64,000 nt of DNA from Bradyrhizobium iriomotense (GCF_018129405.1 NZ_JAFCLP010000020.1:1-64000), one strand, 5' to 3'; positions 18,328 through 28,800 are shown, numbered from the stretch's first letter. A program made the numbers and translations. Notes: a model not told the origin generated them from the sequence alone.

Positions 18328-19242
18328 TTATGACGTTTTGACGCTTGCCCGCCGCCCGGCCGGGATCGTCATGGCGGCGACGCCGAGGACGACGCAGGCC
18401 AAGCCAATCCAGGCAGTCCGGCTCAAGGTTTCGCCGAGGAAGGCGACGCTGATGGCGACCCCGATCGGGACGCGCAAATAGGCTTGCGCGGTGGTGCCGA
18501 CCGAGCCCAGGGTCTGGATCAGGCGGAAGTAGATCGCAAACGCAGCCGCGGTCGAGAAGGTCGCCAGCGCGAGCAGCGCCAGCACGGAGCCAAGTGAGGG
18601 CGACAGCGTCCAGGGCTGCTCGACGATCAGCGAGGCCGGGATCAGGACCGCAGCCCCCGCGAGCAGCGAGCCGGCCGCTGGGGCCATCGGATCAAGGCCT
18701 TTGAAGCTGCGGCCGAAGATCGCGGCGCAGGCGTAGCTGATGGTAGCGGCGACGATCGCGGCCTCAGCAACGAGGCCGCTGCCGACGTCATGGAAGGCAT
18801 CGACACCGACGATCAGCAGGATGCCGGCCATGCCGGCGACCACGCCGAACAGCTTTCGCGCTGTCGTCGCCTCGTGGCGGGTGACGATCGCCGTGAGCAG
18901 GAAGGTGAAGATCGGTCCGGCCGAGTTGAGGATGGTGGCGAGCGCGGCATCGACATGGCGCTCGCCCCAGGCGATCAGCGTCCAGGGGATGACGCTGTTG
19001 AGCACGGCCTGGAATGCGAAGCGCTGCCAGGTCGGACCATCCGTCGGCATCTTGATGCCACGCGCCCGCATGACCACCAGCAGCAGCAGGCCCGCAATCG
19101 CGGTGCGCGCCGCGATCAGCGTGATCGGCGGGATGGTGGCGACGCCGAGCTTGATGAAGGTGTAGGAGCCGCCCCAGAGCGTTGCGAGCGCGACCAGCAG
19201 CGCCAGCTCGACGGCGATATTGGCATCCTGCCGGTTATCCAT
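18328..19242 (-). CDS. EamA/DMT-family transporter
   Basis: A 304-residue protein with about ten hydrophobic segments in two halves; the first starts ALATLWGGSYTFIKLGV, and a repeat follows PAAGSLLAGAAVLIPAS. An inner-membrane carrier, likely an exporter. It lies last in a minus-strand run with the Nudix and DapA-like genes but after a 78-base gap. Substrate unknown. Confidence 0.87.
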   Translation of the reverse strand: MDNRQDANIAVELALLVALATLWGGSYTFIKLGVATIPPITLIAARTAIAGLLLLVVMRARGIKMPTDGPTWQRFAFQAVLNSVIPWTLIAWGERHVDAALATILNSAGPIFTFLLTAIVTRHEATTARKLFGVVAGMAGILLIVGVDAFHDVGSGLVAEAAIVAATISYACAAIFGRSFKGLDPMAPAAGSLLAGAAVLIPASLIVEQPWTLSPSLGSVLALLALATFSTAAAFAIYFRLIQTLGSVGTTAQAYLRVPIGVAISVAFLGETLSRTAWIGLACVVLGVAAMTIPAGRRASVKTS

Positions 19243-19320
19243 CCTTGCGTCCCGTCCAATCGCGATGGACGGAACCTAGCGCGTCCGCGCCCGCGATACT
19301 TCGGTGCAGGTCGAAGTGTA

Positions 19321-20115
19321 TCAGCCGACCGCGCCGACCTCGAACACCTCGCCGTCATAGCCGGCCTCGCGGGGGATGCGGAGCTGGCGGCCGGTTGCGG
19401 TCCTGGTCATGACGGGCATCACGGTGACGATCGACAAGCCGCGGGCGTGCTCCAGCGCTGCACCCACGCTGCCCTGCTTGGCGAGCCGGATCAGATTGCG
19501 CGTGGTCGGGAACGGCAGCTTGAAGCGGCCGCTCTCACCGCCCTCCACCGCCTCGCGCGGCGACACCCAGATCGAATCGGTCGATTCCCGTCCATCATGC
19601 GCGCCGAGCTGGTCGGGCGGTGCTGCCGCCAGGAAGAACCAGGTGTCGAAGCGCTTCGGCATGCCCTCCGGCGTGATCCAGTGCGCGTAGGGCACGAGCG
19701 TGTCGAGCGCGAGCTGGAGGCCATTGTCGGCGAGGATGCTGAGGAAGCTGATCTTGTGCTCGTTGAGCGCGACGCGGTGCTTGTCCGCGATCTCGCCGGC
19801 ACGCCTGGCATCAACGGGCGTGCCCGTGTCCCTGGACCGCGCCAGCAGGATGCCGCTCTCCTCGAACGTCTCGCGGATCGCGGCGATACGAAAACCGCGG
19901 TCCGCTTCGCTCAAGCCTTCGCCGCCCGAATACAGATCGGCGCGGGCGACGATCTCGTTGTCGCCGGCGTCGACACTGCCACCGGGAAACACCAGCGCGC
20001 CCGAGTTGAACTCGATCTGATGATGGCGGACCATCATGAAGACCTCGACTTCCTTTGCGCCATCGCGCAGCAGGAGAATCGTCGACGCCGGGCGCGATGC
20101 TGATGTCTCGGCCAT
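19321..20115 (-). CDS. Nudix hydrolase, NUDT19-like
   Basis: A 264-residue enzyme. FPGGSVDAGD starts the fold, and after an insertion of about 35 residues comes the catalytic helix AAIRETFEESGILLA, which supplies the REXXEEXG half of the Nudix box. That split arrangement and the length fit the NUDT19/CoA-diphosphatase-like branch, which may cleave CoA derivatives. It starts 4 bases after the DapA-like stop, so the two are co-transcribed. Confidence 0.85.
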   Translation of the reverse strand: MAETSASRPASTILLLRDGAKEVEVFMMVRHHQIEFNSGALVFPGGSVDAGDNEIVARADLYSGGEGLSEADRGFRIAAIRETFEESGILLARSRDTGTPVDARRAGEIADKHRVALNEHKISFLSILADNGLQLALDTLVPYAHWITPEGMPKRFDTWFFLAAAPPDQLGAHDGRESTDSIWVSPREAVEGGESGRFKLPFPTTRNLIRLAKQGSVGAALEHARGLSIVTVMPVMTRTATGRQLRIPREAGYDGEVFEVGAVG

Positions 20116-20119
20116 GCAA

Positions 20120-21073
20120 CTAACCCGCGGCGCTGGATTGCGGGCCGAGATTGGCGCGCTTGTCGAAGCGGGCGACGCGCGACAGCAAATAGTCGACCTC
20201 GGCCTTCGCCGTCGCCGTCATCGTCGCGCCGGGCTTGCGCTGCGCGCTGGAGGCGATGACGCCACGCTTCTGCAGCACGTATTTGCGCACGGTGAGGCCG
20301 ACGCCGGGCTGCTGCTCATAGCGGATCAGCGGCAGATGTGCATCGAACAGATCATGGGCAGCGTCGCGCTTGCCGGCCTTGGAGAGGTTCACGACGTCGA
20401 TCAGAAGCTCCGGGAAGGCGTAGCCGGTCATGGCGCCGTCGGCGCCGCGCTCCATCTCGAAGTCCAGGAACGTGCCGCCATTGCCGCAGAGGATCGAGAG
20501 CGGGCGGAGCGAGCCGTCCTTCTGGAAGCCGCGCAGCGTCGAGATCTTCTCCAGGCCCGGCCAGTCCTCGTGCTTGAGCATCACGCAGTTTGGATTGTCC
20601 ATGACGATCTTGCGGATCACGGCGGGGGTGAACACCACCTGCAAGGTCAGCGGATAGTCCTGGAGCACCCAGGGCACATCAGGGCCGATGGCTTCCGCGG
20701 CCTGCTTGAAATAGCCGATGATCTGGTCGTCGGTGCGAAGCGAGGGCGGCGGCGCGATCATCACGCCGGCCGCGCCTGCGTCCATCGAGGCCTTCGCCAG
20801 CGAGCGCATGGTGGCAAAGCCCGGCGCGGAGACGCCGACGATCACCTGCATCTTCTTGGCGCGCTTGACGTAGCGCACCGCCACCTGCTCGGCCTCGGCG
20901 GCATCGAGCTTGGGGGCCTCGCCGAGGATGCCCAGCACCGTGACGCCGTCGCAGCCGACCTCCTCGTAGAAATCGGTCAGGCGGTCGATCGAGCGCTCAT
21001 CGATCCGGCCATCATCGTGGAACGGTGTCGGCGCGATTGCGAAGGTGCCCTTGGCGTCGGCGGTGAGTTTCAT
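20120..21073 (-). CDS. DapA-family aldolase/lyase, not dihydrodipicolinate synthase proper
   Basis: A 317-residue TIM-barrel protein of the DHDPS/N-acetylneuraminate lyase superfamily. The Schiff-base Lys167 lies in VMLKHED and the paired Tyr140 in QDYPL; the entry motif GILGEA replaces the usual GTTGE. It is longer than DapA and may act on another 2-oxo acid. The Nudix gene follows at 4 bases. A palindromic repeat sits upstream. Confidence 0.8.
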   Translation of the reverse strand: MKLTADAKGTFAIAPTPFHDDGRIDERSIDRLTDFYEEVGCDGVTVLGILGEAPKLDAAEAEQVAVRYVKRAKKMQVIVGVSAPGFATMRSLAKASMDAGAAGVMIAPPPSLRTDDQIIGYFKQAAEAIGPDVPWVLQDYPLTLQVVFTPAVIRKIVMDNPNCVMLKHEDWPGLEKISTLRGFQKDGSLRPLSILCGNGGTFLDFEMERGADGAMTGYAFPELLIDVVNLSKAGKRDAAHDLFDAHLPLIRYEQQPGVGLTVRKYVLQKRGVIASSAQRKPGATMTATAKAEVDYLLSRVARFDKRANLGPQSSAAG

Positions 21074-21095
21074 CTAGTCCTCTATCCCTTTGTTC

Positions 21096-21196
21096 GTCAT
21101 TCCGGGGCGGCTCGCAGAGCCGAACTCTGGTGCGCAATTGCGCACCTGAGAATCTCGAGGTTCCGGGTTCGATGCTTTGCATCGCCCCGGAACGAC
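21096..21196. repeat. Palindromic intergenic repeat, gtcattccgggg family
   Basis: Outer arms gtcattccgggg and ccccggaacgac, with an inner palindromic tgcgcaattgcgca that the other copies lack. It lies between the SDR and DapA-like genes. Confidence 0.75.
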
Positions 21197-21204
21197 AACA
21201 ATAG

Positions 21205-22083
21205 CTAGAATCGCCGCGCCCCCATCTTGATCTGCTCCTCGGAGAAGAAGATCTCCTTGGCGTGATCGACGATGTCCTGGGCCTTCCAGCCCGAGTGCGG
21301 CGGCTTCCAGCCTTCCATTTCCATCATCCGCATTTCGCGCACGCCGCGGGGCCCGGACACGCCCAGCACCTTGCCGGTCTGGTCGCCCGACAAGTCGCTG
21401 ACCATGTATAGCACGGCCGGCGCGATGCCGTCCGGTCCCAGCGCCGCCGAGGGGTTCTCCTTATAGCGGGGCAGGTCTGCGGTCATGCGGGTCAGGGCGC
21501 CCGGGGCCAGCGTCCAGATCCGGATGTTGTACTTCCGGCCTTCGATCGCCAGCACGTTGGACAGGCCCCAGATGCCGCCCTTGGCCGCGCCGTAATTGGT
21601 CTGGCCGAAATTGCCGATCAGCCCTGATGTCGACGAGGTGTTGACGATGACGCCCCCGCCGTTTTCCCGCATCCAGCGAAATACCGGCATGGTGCAACAA
21701 AAGGTGCCCTTGAGATGCACCTTGATGACCTTGTCCCAGTCGGCCTCCGAGGCCTTGGCGAAGGTCTGGTCGCGCAGGATGCCCGCGTTGTTGACCAGGA
21801 TATCGGCGCGGCCAAAGTGCTTGATGGCGTCGTCGAAGACCGACTGGCCGCCCTCCATGGTGGAGATGTCGGCACCGTTGGCGACCGCCTTGCCGCCCTC
21901 GGCCTTGATCGCGTCCACCACAAGCTGCGCCATCGATTTGTCGGCGCCGGAGCCGTCGCGGGGCCCGCCGAGGTCGTTGACGACGACAGAGGCCCCTTCC
22001 CGCGCGAACAGCTTTGCGTAGGCCTCACCGAGCCCCCCGCCCGCACCGGTGATCAGCGCAACCTTGCCGTCGAGTAGTCCCAT
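21205..22083 (-). CDS. SDR oxidoreductase, MFE-2 dehydrogenase type
   Basis: A 292-residue short-chain dehydrogenase. GAGGGLGEAYA (13-23) binds the nucleotide, NNAG is at 98-101, and the catalytic Tyr164/Lys168 lie in NYGAAKGG. The long insert around 40-55 and the C-terminal ANTS-like tail with EGWKPPHSGW resemble the (3R)-hydroxyacyl-CoA dehydrogenase domain of peroxisomal MFE-2. A MaoC hydratase is next upstream, so the pair could perform the middle steps of a beta-oxidation. Confidence 0.87.
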   Translation of the reverse strand: MGLLDGKVALITGAGGGLGEAYAKLFAREGASVVVNDLGGPRDGSGADKSMAQLVVDAIKAEGGKAVANGADISTMEGGQSVFDDAIKHFGRADILVNNAGILRDQTFAKASEADWDKVIKVHLKGTFCCTMPVFRWMRENGGGVIVNTSSTSGLIGNFGQTNYGAAKGGIWGLSNVLAIEGRKYNIRIWTLAPGALTRMTADLPRYKENPSAALGPDGIAPAVLYMVSDLSGDQTGKVLGVSGPRGVREMRMMEMEGWKPPHSGWKAQDIVDHAKEIFFSEEQIKMGARRF

Positions 22084-22113
22084 GGTGGCTTCTCCCTGTT
22101 TTTTCTTCCTTCG

Positions 22114-22255
22114 CCTCTCCCCGCGTGCGGGGAGAGGCCTGAAATCAAGCGCAGCTTGATTTCAGGGTGAGGGGGAGCCTCCGCGTACTCAACTGTCACC
22201 GTCCCCGAGGAGACTCCCCCTCACCCCACCCTCTCCCCGCAAGCGGGGCGAGGGA
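22114..22255. repeat. Palindromic intergenic repeat, cctctcccc/ggggagagg family
   Basis: ctccccgcgtgcggggag at the left and ctccccgcaagcgggg at the right form local hairpins; tgagggggag and ctccccctca pair across the middle. It lies between the MaoC and SDR genes. Confidence 0.75.
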
Positions 22256-22274
22256 GTGAAACGCCGGTGCCCGC

Positions 22275-23135
22275 CTAACCCAGCACCGTCTTGCCGTTCT
22301 TGATCACGGTGACGCCGCGCAACTTCACCTTGGCTTCGAACGAGATCACGTTGCCGTCCTTCCAGAGGTCCATGGTCACGGTCTCGCCGGGATAGACCGG
22401 GGAAGAGAACCGCGCGACGTGCTGGCGGAAAGCGCTTGCATCGTAGTCGGCATAGGTCTGCAGCACGCCGCGGCAGGTGATGCCGTAGGTGCACATGCCG
22501 TGCAGGATCGGGCGCGGGAAGCCGGCCTTCTTGGCGAACTCGGGATCGGAGTGCAGCGGGTTGCGGTCGCCGCAGAGGCGGTAGACCAGCGCCTGGTCCG
22601 GGCGCGTCGTGATGTCGATGGTCTTGTCGGGCGAACGCGACGGGATCCTGTGCGGATCGGGCTGGGTCAGGTTCGGCCCGCCGAAGCCGCCATCGCCACG
22701 GGCGAAGCGCGAGGCAACCAGCGTTGCCAGCTTCTCGCCCTTCTCGTTCTTCAGCACGGTCTGGTGGCTGATGACGACGCCCTTGTCCTTGCCCTTGTCG
22801 TAGACCTCGAGCACGGAGGAGTCGGCGGTGATGTGGGCGGCCACCGGCAGCGGCTGGTGGAAGGTGATGTCGCGTTCGCCGTCCACCACCATGACGCGGT
22901 TGAGGTTCATCTCGCCCGGCCCCGAGCCCCACGCGGCAACGGACGCGAAGGTCGGCACCACCTTGAGCGGCCGCGGCGTCAGTGTGCCCTCGTTGACGAA
23001 GGCGAGCTCGTTCTCGTCCATGGGATCAGCGCCGAGGCCGATGCCGTAGGCGTAGAGCATGACCTCGCGGTCGGTGTAGGCATATTTCTGGCCGAGGTTT
23101 TTCAGGCCTTTGAGCTCTTCGTATCTGGCGGACAT
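22275..23135 (-). CDS. MaoC-family enoyl-CoA hydratase 2
   Basis: A 286-residue double hot-dog hydratase. The hydratase-2 signature YRLCGDRNPLHSDPEFA puts the catalytic Asp190 and His195 in place. The N-terminal half carries the decayed second hot dog. It should hydrate trans-2-enoyl-CoA to (3R)-hydroxyacyl-CoA. The SDR downstream would oxidise that product. Confidence 0.9.
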   Translation of the reverse strand: MSARYEELKGLKNLGQKYAYTDREVMLYAYGIGLGADPMDENELAFVNEGTLTPRPLKVVPTFASVAAWGSGPGEMNLNRVMVVDGERDITFHQPLPVAAHITADSSVLEVYDKGKDKGVVISHQTVLKNEKGEKLATLVASRFARGDGGFGGPNLTQPDPHRIPSRSPDKTIDITTRPDQALVYRLCGDRNPLHSDPEFAKKAGFPRPILHGMCTYGITCRGVLQTYADYDASAFRQHVARFSSPVYPGETVTMDLWKDGNVISFEAKVKLRGVTVIKNGKTVLG

Positions 23136-23189
23136 TTTTCTGGTTTCCTCCCGGCATTCGTCTCAGCGAGCAGCGGCGCTCGTTAATGT

Positions 23190-23334
23190 GCCCTCTCCCC
23201 TTGTGGGAGAGGGCCGCGAGAGCCGTGCGGCAAACTCGTTTGGGTGAGGGGTTGCTTCCGCATCGAAAGCTCTCTCCGCGGAGACACACCCCTCATCCGG
23301 CGCTTCGCGCCACCTTCTCCCACAAGGGGAGAAG
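23190..23334. repeat. Palindromic intergenic repeat, cctctcccc family
   Basis: cctctccccttgtgggagagg at the left and ccttctcccacaaggggagaagg at the right each form a hairpin; ggtgaggggt and acccctcatc pair across the middle. Confidence 0.75.
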
Positions 23335-23343
23335 GAAGAATTC

Positions 23344-23418
23344 GTAGGATGGGTAGAGCGCAGCGAAACCCATCATTGTTTGCGTCGGTGGGTTTCGCTT
23401 CGCTCTACCCACCCTACG
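23344..23418. repeat. Palindromic intergenic repeat, gtagggtgggt family
   Basis: gtaggatgggtagagcg pairs with cgctctacccaccctac, with gcgaaacccat and gtgggtttcgc as inner arms. Related elements occur at 25779-25872, 37263-37357, 38165-38206 and 61115-61210. Confidence 0.8.
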
Positions 23419-23428
23419 CAGCGTTGCC

Positions 23429-23818
23429 CTACACCGGCGTGAAGAACGGCAGCGGCGCGCCATCCGTCGGCTTGAACACCACCTTCACCTTCTGGCCGAT
23501 CTTGAGCTTCTCGAGATCGCAGTCGACGAAGTTGGTCTGCACCGAGGGCCCCTCCTTCAGCGTGACGTAGCCGATCGCATAGGGACCAGTCGGCGATTTC
23601 CGCATCAGGCTGTAGGTGTAGATCGTGCCCTCGCCCGAAGCCTCCTCCCACACCGTCTTGTCGGAGTAGCAGAACGGACAGATCGAGCGCGGGAAGTAAT
23701 GCGCTTCGCCGCAGGCGGTGCAGCGCTTGATCATGAACTTGCCCTCTTTCGCCGCATCCCAGAATGCTGCGGTCTCGGGGTTCGTCACCGGGGCCGGATA
23801 TTTTTTCGCTTCGCTCAT
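23429..23818 (-). CDS. Zn-ribbon/OB-fold acyl-CoA-associated protein
   Basis: A 129-residue DUF35-type protein. A zinc ribbon (CTACG ... CPFC at about 33-51) is followed by an OB-fold domain with GTIYTYSLM. In this family it binds a thiolase partner and channels acyl-CoA. Its ATG overlaps the thiolase stop by four bases (ATGA), so the two are translationally coupled. That is exactly the arrangement known for SCP-x-type thiolase complexes. Confidence 0.9.
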   Translation of the reverse strand: MSEAKKYPAPVTNPETAAFWDAAKEGKFMIKRCTACGEAHYFPRSICPFCYSDKTVWEEASGEGTIYTYSLMRKSPTGPYAIGYVTLKEGPSVQTNFVDCDLEKLKIGQKVKVVFKPTDGAPLPFFTPV

Positions 23819-24975
23819 CACACGCGCTCCAGAATGGCCGTCGAGGCGGCGTGGCGGACGCCGAGCAAACCGCCGGTGCCGTGGGCGATGGCGAGATCGC
23901 AATTCTTGACCTGCACCTTCGGATGCGCCTCGCCGCGCAGCTGCCGCACGGCCTCGAGGATCTTGGTCATGCCGCCGCGATTGACGGGATGGTTGCTGCA
24001 GAGGCCGCCGCCGTCCGTGTTGAACGGCAGCTTGCCGACGCCCGAGATCAGATTGCCGTCGGCGACGAACTTGCCGCCCTCGCCCTTCTTGCAAAAGCCG
24101 AGGTCTTCGAGCTGCATCAGCACCGTAATGGTGAAGCTGTCATAGATGGAAGCGTATTTGATGTCCTTCGGCGTGATGCCGGCTTCCTCGAACGCGCGCG
24201 GGCCGGACCAGATGCCGGCGGAGTAAGTCAGATCGAGATCCTTGCCGCCACGCGGGCCCTTCATGGCTTCGCCATGGCCGATCAGGCGCACGAGAGGCTT
24301 CTTCAGGCTCTTCGCGATCTCCGGCGTCGTCACGATCAGCGCGCCGCCGCCGTCGGAGACGACGCAGCAATCCATGCGATGCAGGGGATCGGAGATCATC
24401 GGCGAGTTCAGCACGTCCTCGACGGTGACGACGTCCTTGAGCATCGCATGCGGATTGTATTGCGCGTGATGGGAGGCTGCGACCTTGATCCAGGCGAGCT
24501 GCTCGCTCGTGGTGCCATAGTCGTGCATGTGACGCATGGCACACATGCCATAGGCATTGTGCGTGGTCGCACCGTACGCGGACTCGAAATCGATTTCGGC
24601 GCCGGCCGCGCGCGGCGGCATCGCGCCGGTGCGCGGCTTGCCCGCGAGCGTAACCAGCGCGATCGAGCATTTTCCGGCCGCGATCGCCTCGGCAGCGTGC
24701 CCAAGATGGATGATGTAGGAGCAGCCGCCGGTCTCGGTGGAGTCGACGTGGCGAAGCTTCTTGGTGTTCAGGCCGAGATAATCGACCATCGGCCAGGCGC
24801 CGCCGGGCGCATCGCCCGCGCAGAAATAGCCGTCGACGTCGTCCTTGCTGATCCCGGCGTCCTCGATCGCGCCCTTGGCGACCTCGGCGTGGAGCTGGGC
24901 GGTGGATTTGTCCGGCGCATGCCGGGTCGGGTGTTCGTAGATCCCGGCAATGTAGGCCTTGCCCTTGATGGTCAA
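23818..24975 (-). CDS. Thiolase-family protein (SCP-x type)
   Basis: A 385-residue acyl-CoA acetyltransferase or lipid-transfer thiolase. STETGGCSYIIHLGHAAEAI contains the nucleophile-region cysteine; SAGIWSGP, HPVNRGGMT and AIAHGTGG (C-terminal His) are family landmarks. The start is probably TTG at 24975, nine bases after ggag. No ATG lies in a fitting place. The coupled Zn-ribbon/OB gene makes a two-subunit thiolase likely. Confidence 0.87.
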   Translation of the reverse strand: MTIKGKAYIAGIYEHPTRHAPDKSTAQLHAEVAKGAIEDAGISKDDVDGYFCAGDAPGGAWPMVDYLGLNTKKLRHVDSTETGGCSYIIHLGHAAEAIAAGKCSIALVTLAGKPRTGAMPPRAAGAEIDFESAYGATTHNAYGMCAMRHMHDYGTTSEQLAWIKVAASHHAQYNPHAMLKDVVTVEDVLNSPMISDPLHRMDCCVVSDGGGALIVTTPEIAKSLKKPLVRLIGHGEAMKGPRGGKDLDLTYSAGIWSGPRAFEEAGITPKDIKYASIYDSFTITVLMQLEDLGFCKKGEGGKFVADGNLISGVGKLPFNTDGGGLCSNHPVNRGGMTKILEAVRQLRGEAHPKVQVKNCDLAIAHGTGGLLGVRHAASTAILERV

Positions 24976-25098
24976 AACAGAGGTCTCCGCTCGCGTTTCT
25001 TCTTGGCTCTTTTTTCTGAACCGCGGATGCCCTGTTGGCAAGCGCGGAAATATTCCGTCGCGCGAGAGGGCAGCGGGTGGGCGCAAGGGGGGTGATGC

Positions 25099-25235
25099 TC
25101 TCGTGTCCCGGACGCGCTGCAACGCCTCAGCATTGCTGCGCAGAGCCGGGACCCATGCGGCCGCGTCCTCGTTGCGAAATGGGCCCCGGCTCTGCAGCGC
25201 ATCACTACGTGCTGCGCGGCGTCCGGGGCACGAGA
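25099..25235. repeat. Large imperfect palindrome
   Basis: tctcgtgtcccggacgcgct at the left pairs with the right end (gcgtccggggcacgaga), and gctgcgcagagccgggaccca pairs with the central right tgggccccggctctgcagc. It adjoins the dispersed repeat copy B. Confidence 0.7.
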
Positions 25236-25254
25236 CTTTGCCTTGCAGGCACAC

Positions 25255-25560
25255 CCCCGCCTCCTCGCGGCACGATCGCCCGAGCTTTGCGTCCGTCTTG
25301 CTCCCTCCGAAAACAGAAGGCGCAGGGAAGACCGGGTGCCGGCTGGGCACCCACGGTCCGCTGTGCGCGAATGCGCGAAGAACAGATGCACAGCGGCATA
25401 CAGGTGCGGCCAAACATCCGGCCTTCCCTGCGCAGTGGCTTTACGGCTTATGTCGCGCTCTCCCCGGGGAGCGATGCACTATTGCCCCCGTCGCCTTGCG
25501 AGTGATCGCAAGACTTGACGCACAGACCCCGGGCGTCAGGACCACACGATTTTGCCGTAC
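25255..25560 (-). repeat. Dispersed non-coding repeat, copy B (inverted)
   Basis: The reverse complement matches 17-345. The block from 25505 to 25560 is nearly identical to the left part of copy A. Copy A has an extra stretch of about 30 bases after that block. Ends approximate. Confidence 0.75.
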
Positions 25561-25778
25561 GCGAGACCGCGCCCGTCGTGCACGCGTGTGCGTGCGACGC
25601 AGCCCGCGTCCACCGCCGCTCACCCCGCGTTTCGTGACGATCGCGATACGCCCCTCTGACTGGGATGAGGTGACGGACCGATACGACAATTCCGAATTTC
25701 GGTAAAGTGGAATATTTTCGTTCGCGGGAATTGACCCGCGCGTGGGTGTTTTGCCCAACGGGCAACGCAAGGGATGGT

Positions 25779-25872
25779 GTCGTAGGGTGGGCAAAGCGAA
25801 GCGTGCCCACGTCTTCTTCGTAATCAATGGCAGGTGGTGGGCACGGCGCGTTGCGCCTTTGCCCACTTTACG
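25779..25872. repeat. Palindromic intergenic repeat, gtagggtgggc family
   Basis: cgtagggtgggcaaagcga at the left and tttgcccactttacgg at the right pair, with gtgcccac/gtgggcac inside. It follows the stop of the ferredoxin oxidoreductase gene. Confidence 0.75.
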
Positions 25873-25880
25873 GGACCGCC

Positions 25881-28800
25881 TTATTCCGCTGCGATTTGCC
25901 GCGGCGCGGATGGCGGGCTCGCCAGATCCGCGGCGAGCTGGGCGTAGCGGGCCTTGGCGTCCTGAATCGCCTTCTCCTTCACCGGGCCGTAGCCGCGGAT
26001 GCGGTCGGGCAGCGAGAGCAACTCGACCGCCGTGTCGATCGTGACGGGCGACAGCAGGCCGAGCACGGTGGCGACGTCTTTCTCGTAGCCGGCGATCAGG
26101 TCGCGTTCGAGCTTGCGGTCAGCGCTGCGGCCGAAGATGTCGAGCGGGGTGCCGCGCAGGAATTTGAATTTTGCCAGCACGCGGAAGACGTTCAGCATCC
26201 ACGGGCCGAAGGCGCGCTTCTTGGGTCGACCGAGCGCATCGACACCGCGGCTAAGGATCGGCGGGGCGAGGTTGAAGCTGAATTTGAAGTCACCCTCGAA
26301 CTGGTCGCGGAGCTGCTGCTCGAAGGCGCCGTCGGTGAAGAGGCGCGCGACTTCATATTCGTCCTTGTAGGCCAGGAGCTTGGCGTAGTTCACCGCGACC
26401 GCGCGCGGCAGCGCATCGCCATAACCGCCCTGCCTGGCGGCATCGCGAACCCGATCGATCAGCTTGCGATAGCGCTTGGCGAGACGGGTGTTCTGGTAAG
26501 CGATGAGATGCTTGGCGCGATGCTCGATGACCTCGTCGAGCGTCATGGCGTCCAGCGTCTTCGGCGCAACCACCTCATCCGTCCCCTTCAGCATGTCAGC
26601 AAGACGCTTGGGGTCCGCGACCGCGAGACGGCCGAGGCGGAAGGCTTCCTTGTTCATCTTGATCGAGACGCCGTTGACCTCGATGGCCTGCTCGATCGCC
26701 TCGGCCGACAGCGGGAACAGCCCCTTCTGATAGGCATAGCCCATCATCATCATGTTGGTGGCGATGCTGTCGCCGAGCAACTGCTCGGCCGGCTTGGTGA
26801 AGTCGAAGAAGACGGAGTCCTTGTGCAAAGCCGTCTCCAGCACCGCATTGAGCTTGCGGGTCTGGAAGTTGAAGTCGCGGTTGAGGATGAAGTCGGCGGT
26901 GGGAATGACGTGGCTGTTGATGACGCCGCGGGTGCGGCTGGAGTCGCAGAGCGAGATGGTGTCCTTGGCGACCGCGACCACTTCATCGGCGGCAAGTACG
27001 AGATCGGCCGTGCCGGTGACGATGCGCGAGCAGGTCACCTCGGCCGGATGATCGGACAGGCGGACATGGCTGAGCACCGCCCCGCCCTTCTGCGCCAGGC
27101 CCGACATGTCCAAAATCATCGAGGCCTTGCCCTCGATGTGCGCGGCCATGCCGAGCAGCGCGCCGATGGTGAGCACGCCGGTGCCACCGACGCCGCCGAC
27201 TGCGATGTTATAGGGCTTGTCGAGCGACGGGCGCGATGCCGGCTCGGGCAGCTCTCCGATCTCGACGAGTTCGGCCGGCGCGCGGTGGCGCGGCGCGCCA
27301 CCGTCGATGGTGACGAAGGACGGACAGAACCCCTTCAGGCAGGAATAGTCCTTGTTGCAGGACGACTGGTTGATGGCGCGCTTGCGGCCGAACTCGGTCT
27401 CCAGCGGCTCGACCGAGATGCAGTTCGACTGCACCGAGCAGTCGCCGCAGCCTTCGCAGACCGCCGGGTTGATCATGACGCGGCGCGCCGGATCCTCCAT
27501 CAGGCCGCGCTTGCGGCGGCGGCGCTTCTCGGCCGCGCAGGTCTGCACGAACACGATGGCCGACGTGCCCTTGTATTCGCGGCACATCTTCATGACGTTC
27601 TGGAGCTCGTCGCGGTGATATTTCTTCACGCCCGGCGCGATGCTATCGGCCGGATAAGCGTCCGGATTTTCCGAGACGAGATAAATCTCGCTGATGCCCT
27701 CGGCATGAAGCTGGGCCATGATCTTCTGCGGCGAAAGATCGCCGTCATGGCGCTGGCCGCCGGTCATCGCGACGGCGTCGTTGTAGAGGATCTTGTAGGT
27801 GATGTTCGCCTTGGAGGCGATCGCCTGGCGGATCGCCAGGATGCCGGAGTGGAAATAAGTGCCGTCGCCGAGATTGGCGAAGATGTGGTTCTCGTTGGTG
27901 AAGGGCGCGATGCCGACCCACGGCACGCCCTCGCCGCCCATATGGGTAAAGGTCTCGGTCGAGCGGTCCATCCACAGCGCCATGAAATGGCAGCCGATGC
28001 CGGCGAGCGCGCGGCTGCCTTCGGGCACTTTGGTGGATGTGTTGTGGGGACAGCCGGAGCAGAAATACGGGACGCGGGAGACAGGCGCGACCGCCTGCAT
28101 CTGGGTGGCCTGACGGCCGTTGAACCAGTCGGCCTTGGCGCGGAGCATCTCCGCGATCTCGGGATTGAGATTAAGTCGGAGAAGTCGCTCGGTCAGCGAG
28201 GTCGCAAGCGAGGCGACGCTGAGCTCGGCGGCGAAGGTGAGGAAACGCTTGTCGTGCTCGTCCATCTTGCCGACGATGCGCGGGCGGACGTCGTCGCGCC
28301 AGTTGAACAGCTCCTGCTTGACCTGGTTCTCGACGATCTCGCGCCGTTCCTCGACGATGAATATCTCTTCGAGCCCGACCGCGAACTGGCGCACGCCTTC
28401 CGGCTCCAGCGGCCAGGGCATGCCGATCTTGTAGAGACGGAGACCAATCTTGGCGGCGACCTCCTCGGTGATCCCGAGCTCGCGCAGCGCCTGGCGGACA
28501 TCCTCGTAGCTCTTGCCTGAGGCCATGATGCCGAAGCGCGCGTTCGGCGAATCCATGGTGATGCGGTTGACCTTGTTGGCGCGCGCAAAGGCGATCGCGG
28601 CAAAGCCCTTGTAGTCCTGCAGACGACGGTCCTGCTCGAAGCGGTCGTCGGGCCAGCGCAGATTGAGGCCGCCGGGCGGCAGCTCGAAATCGGTGGGGAT
28701 GATGAAGGGCTTCATCTCGTCGGTGAGGTCGATCTCGGCGGTGGTCTCCACCGTCTCCGTGATCACCTTCATGCCGACCCAGCAGCCGGAGTACCGCGAC

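Larger units (their letters stand above)
24976..25880. other. Gene-free repeat-rich region upstream of the thiolase
   Basis: This 905-base gap is made of repeats. It holds an imperfect palindrome (25099-25235), copy B of the dispersed repeat (25255-25560) and a gtagggtgggc palindrome (25779-25872). Overlapping open frames on all strands here have the odd composition of translated repeats. I see no real gene. Confidence 0.75.

Noticed and set aside
24959-25705. Open frame of about 250 codons upstream of the thiolase
   Set aside because: It lies across the dispersed repeat and a palindrome, and the second repeat copy does not keep the frame open.
25827-28520. Open frame of about 900 codons opposite the ferredoxin oxidoreductase
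   Set aside because: Shadow of the real gene, and it begins inside a palindromic repeat.
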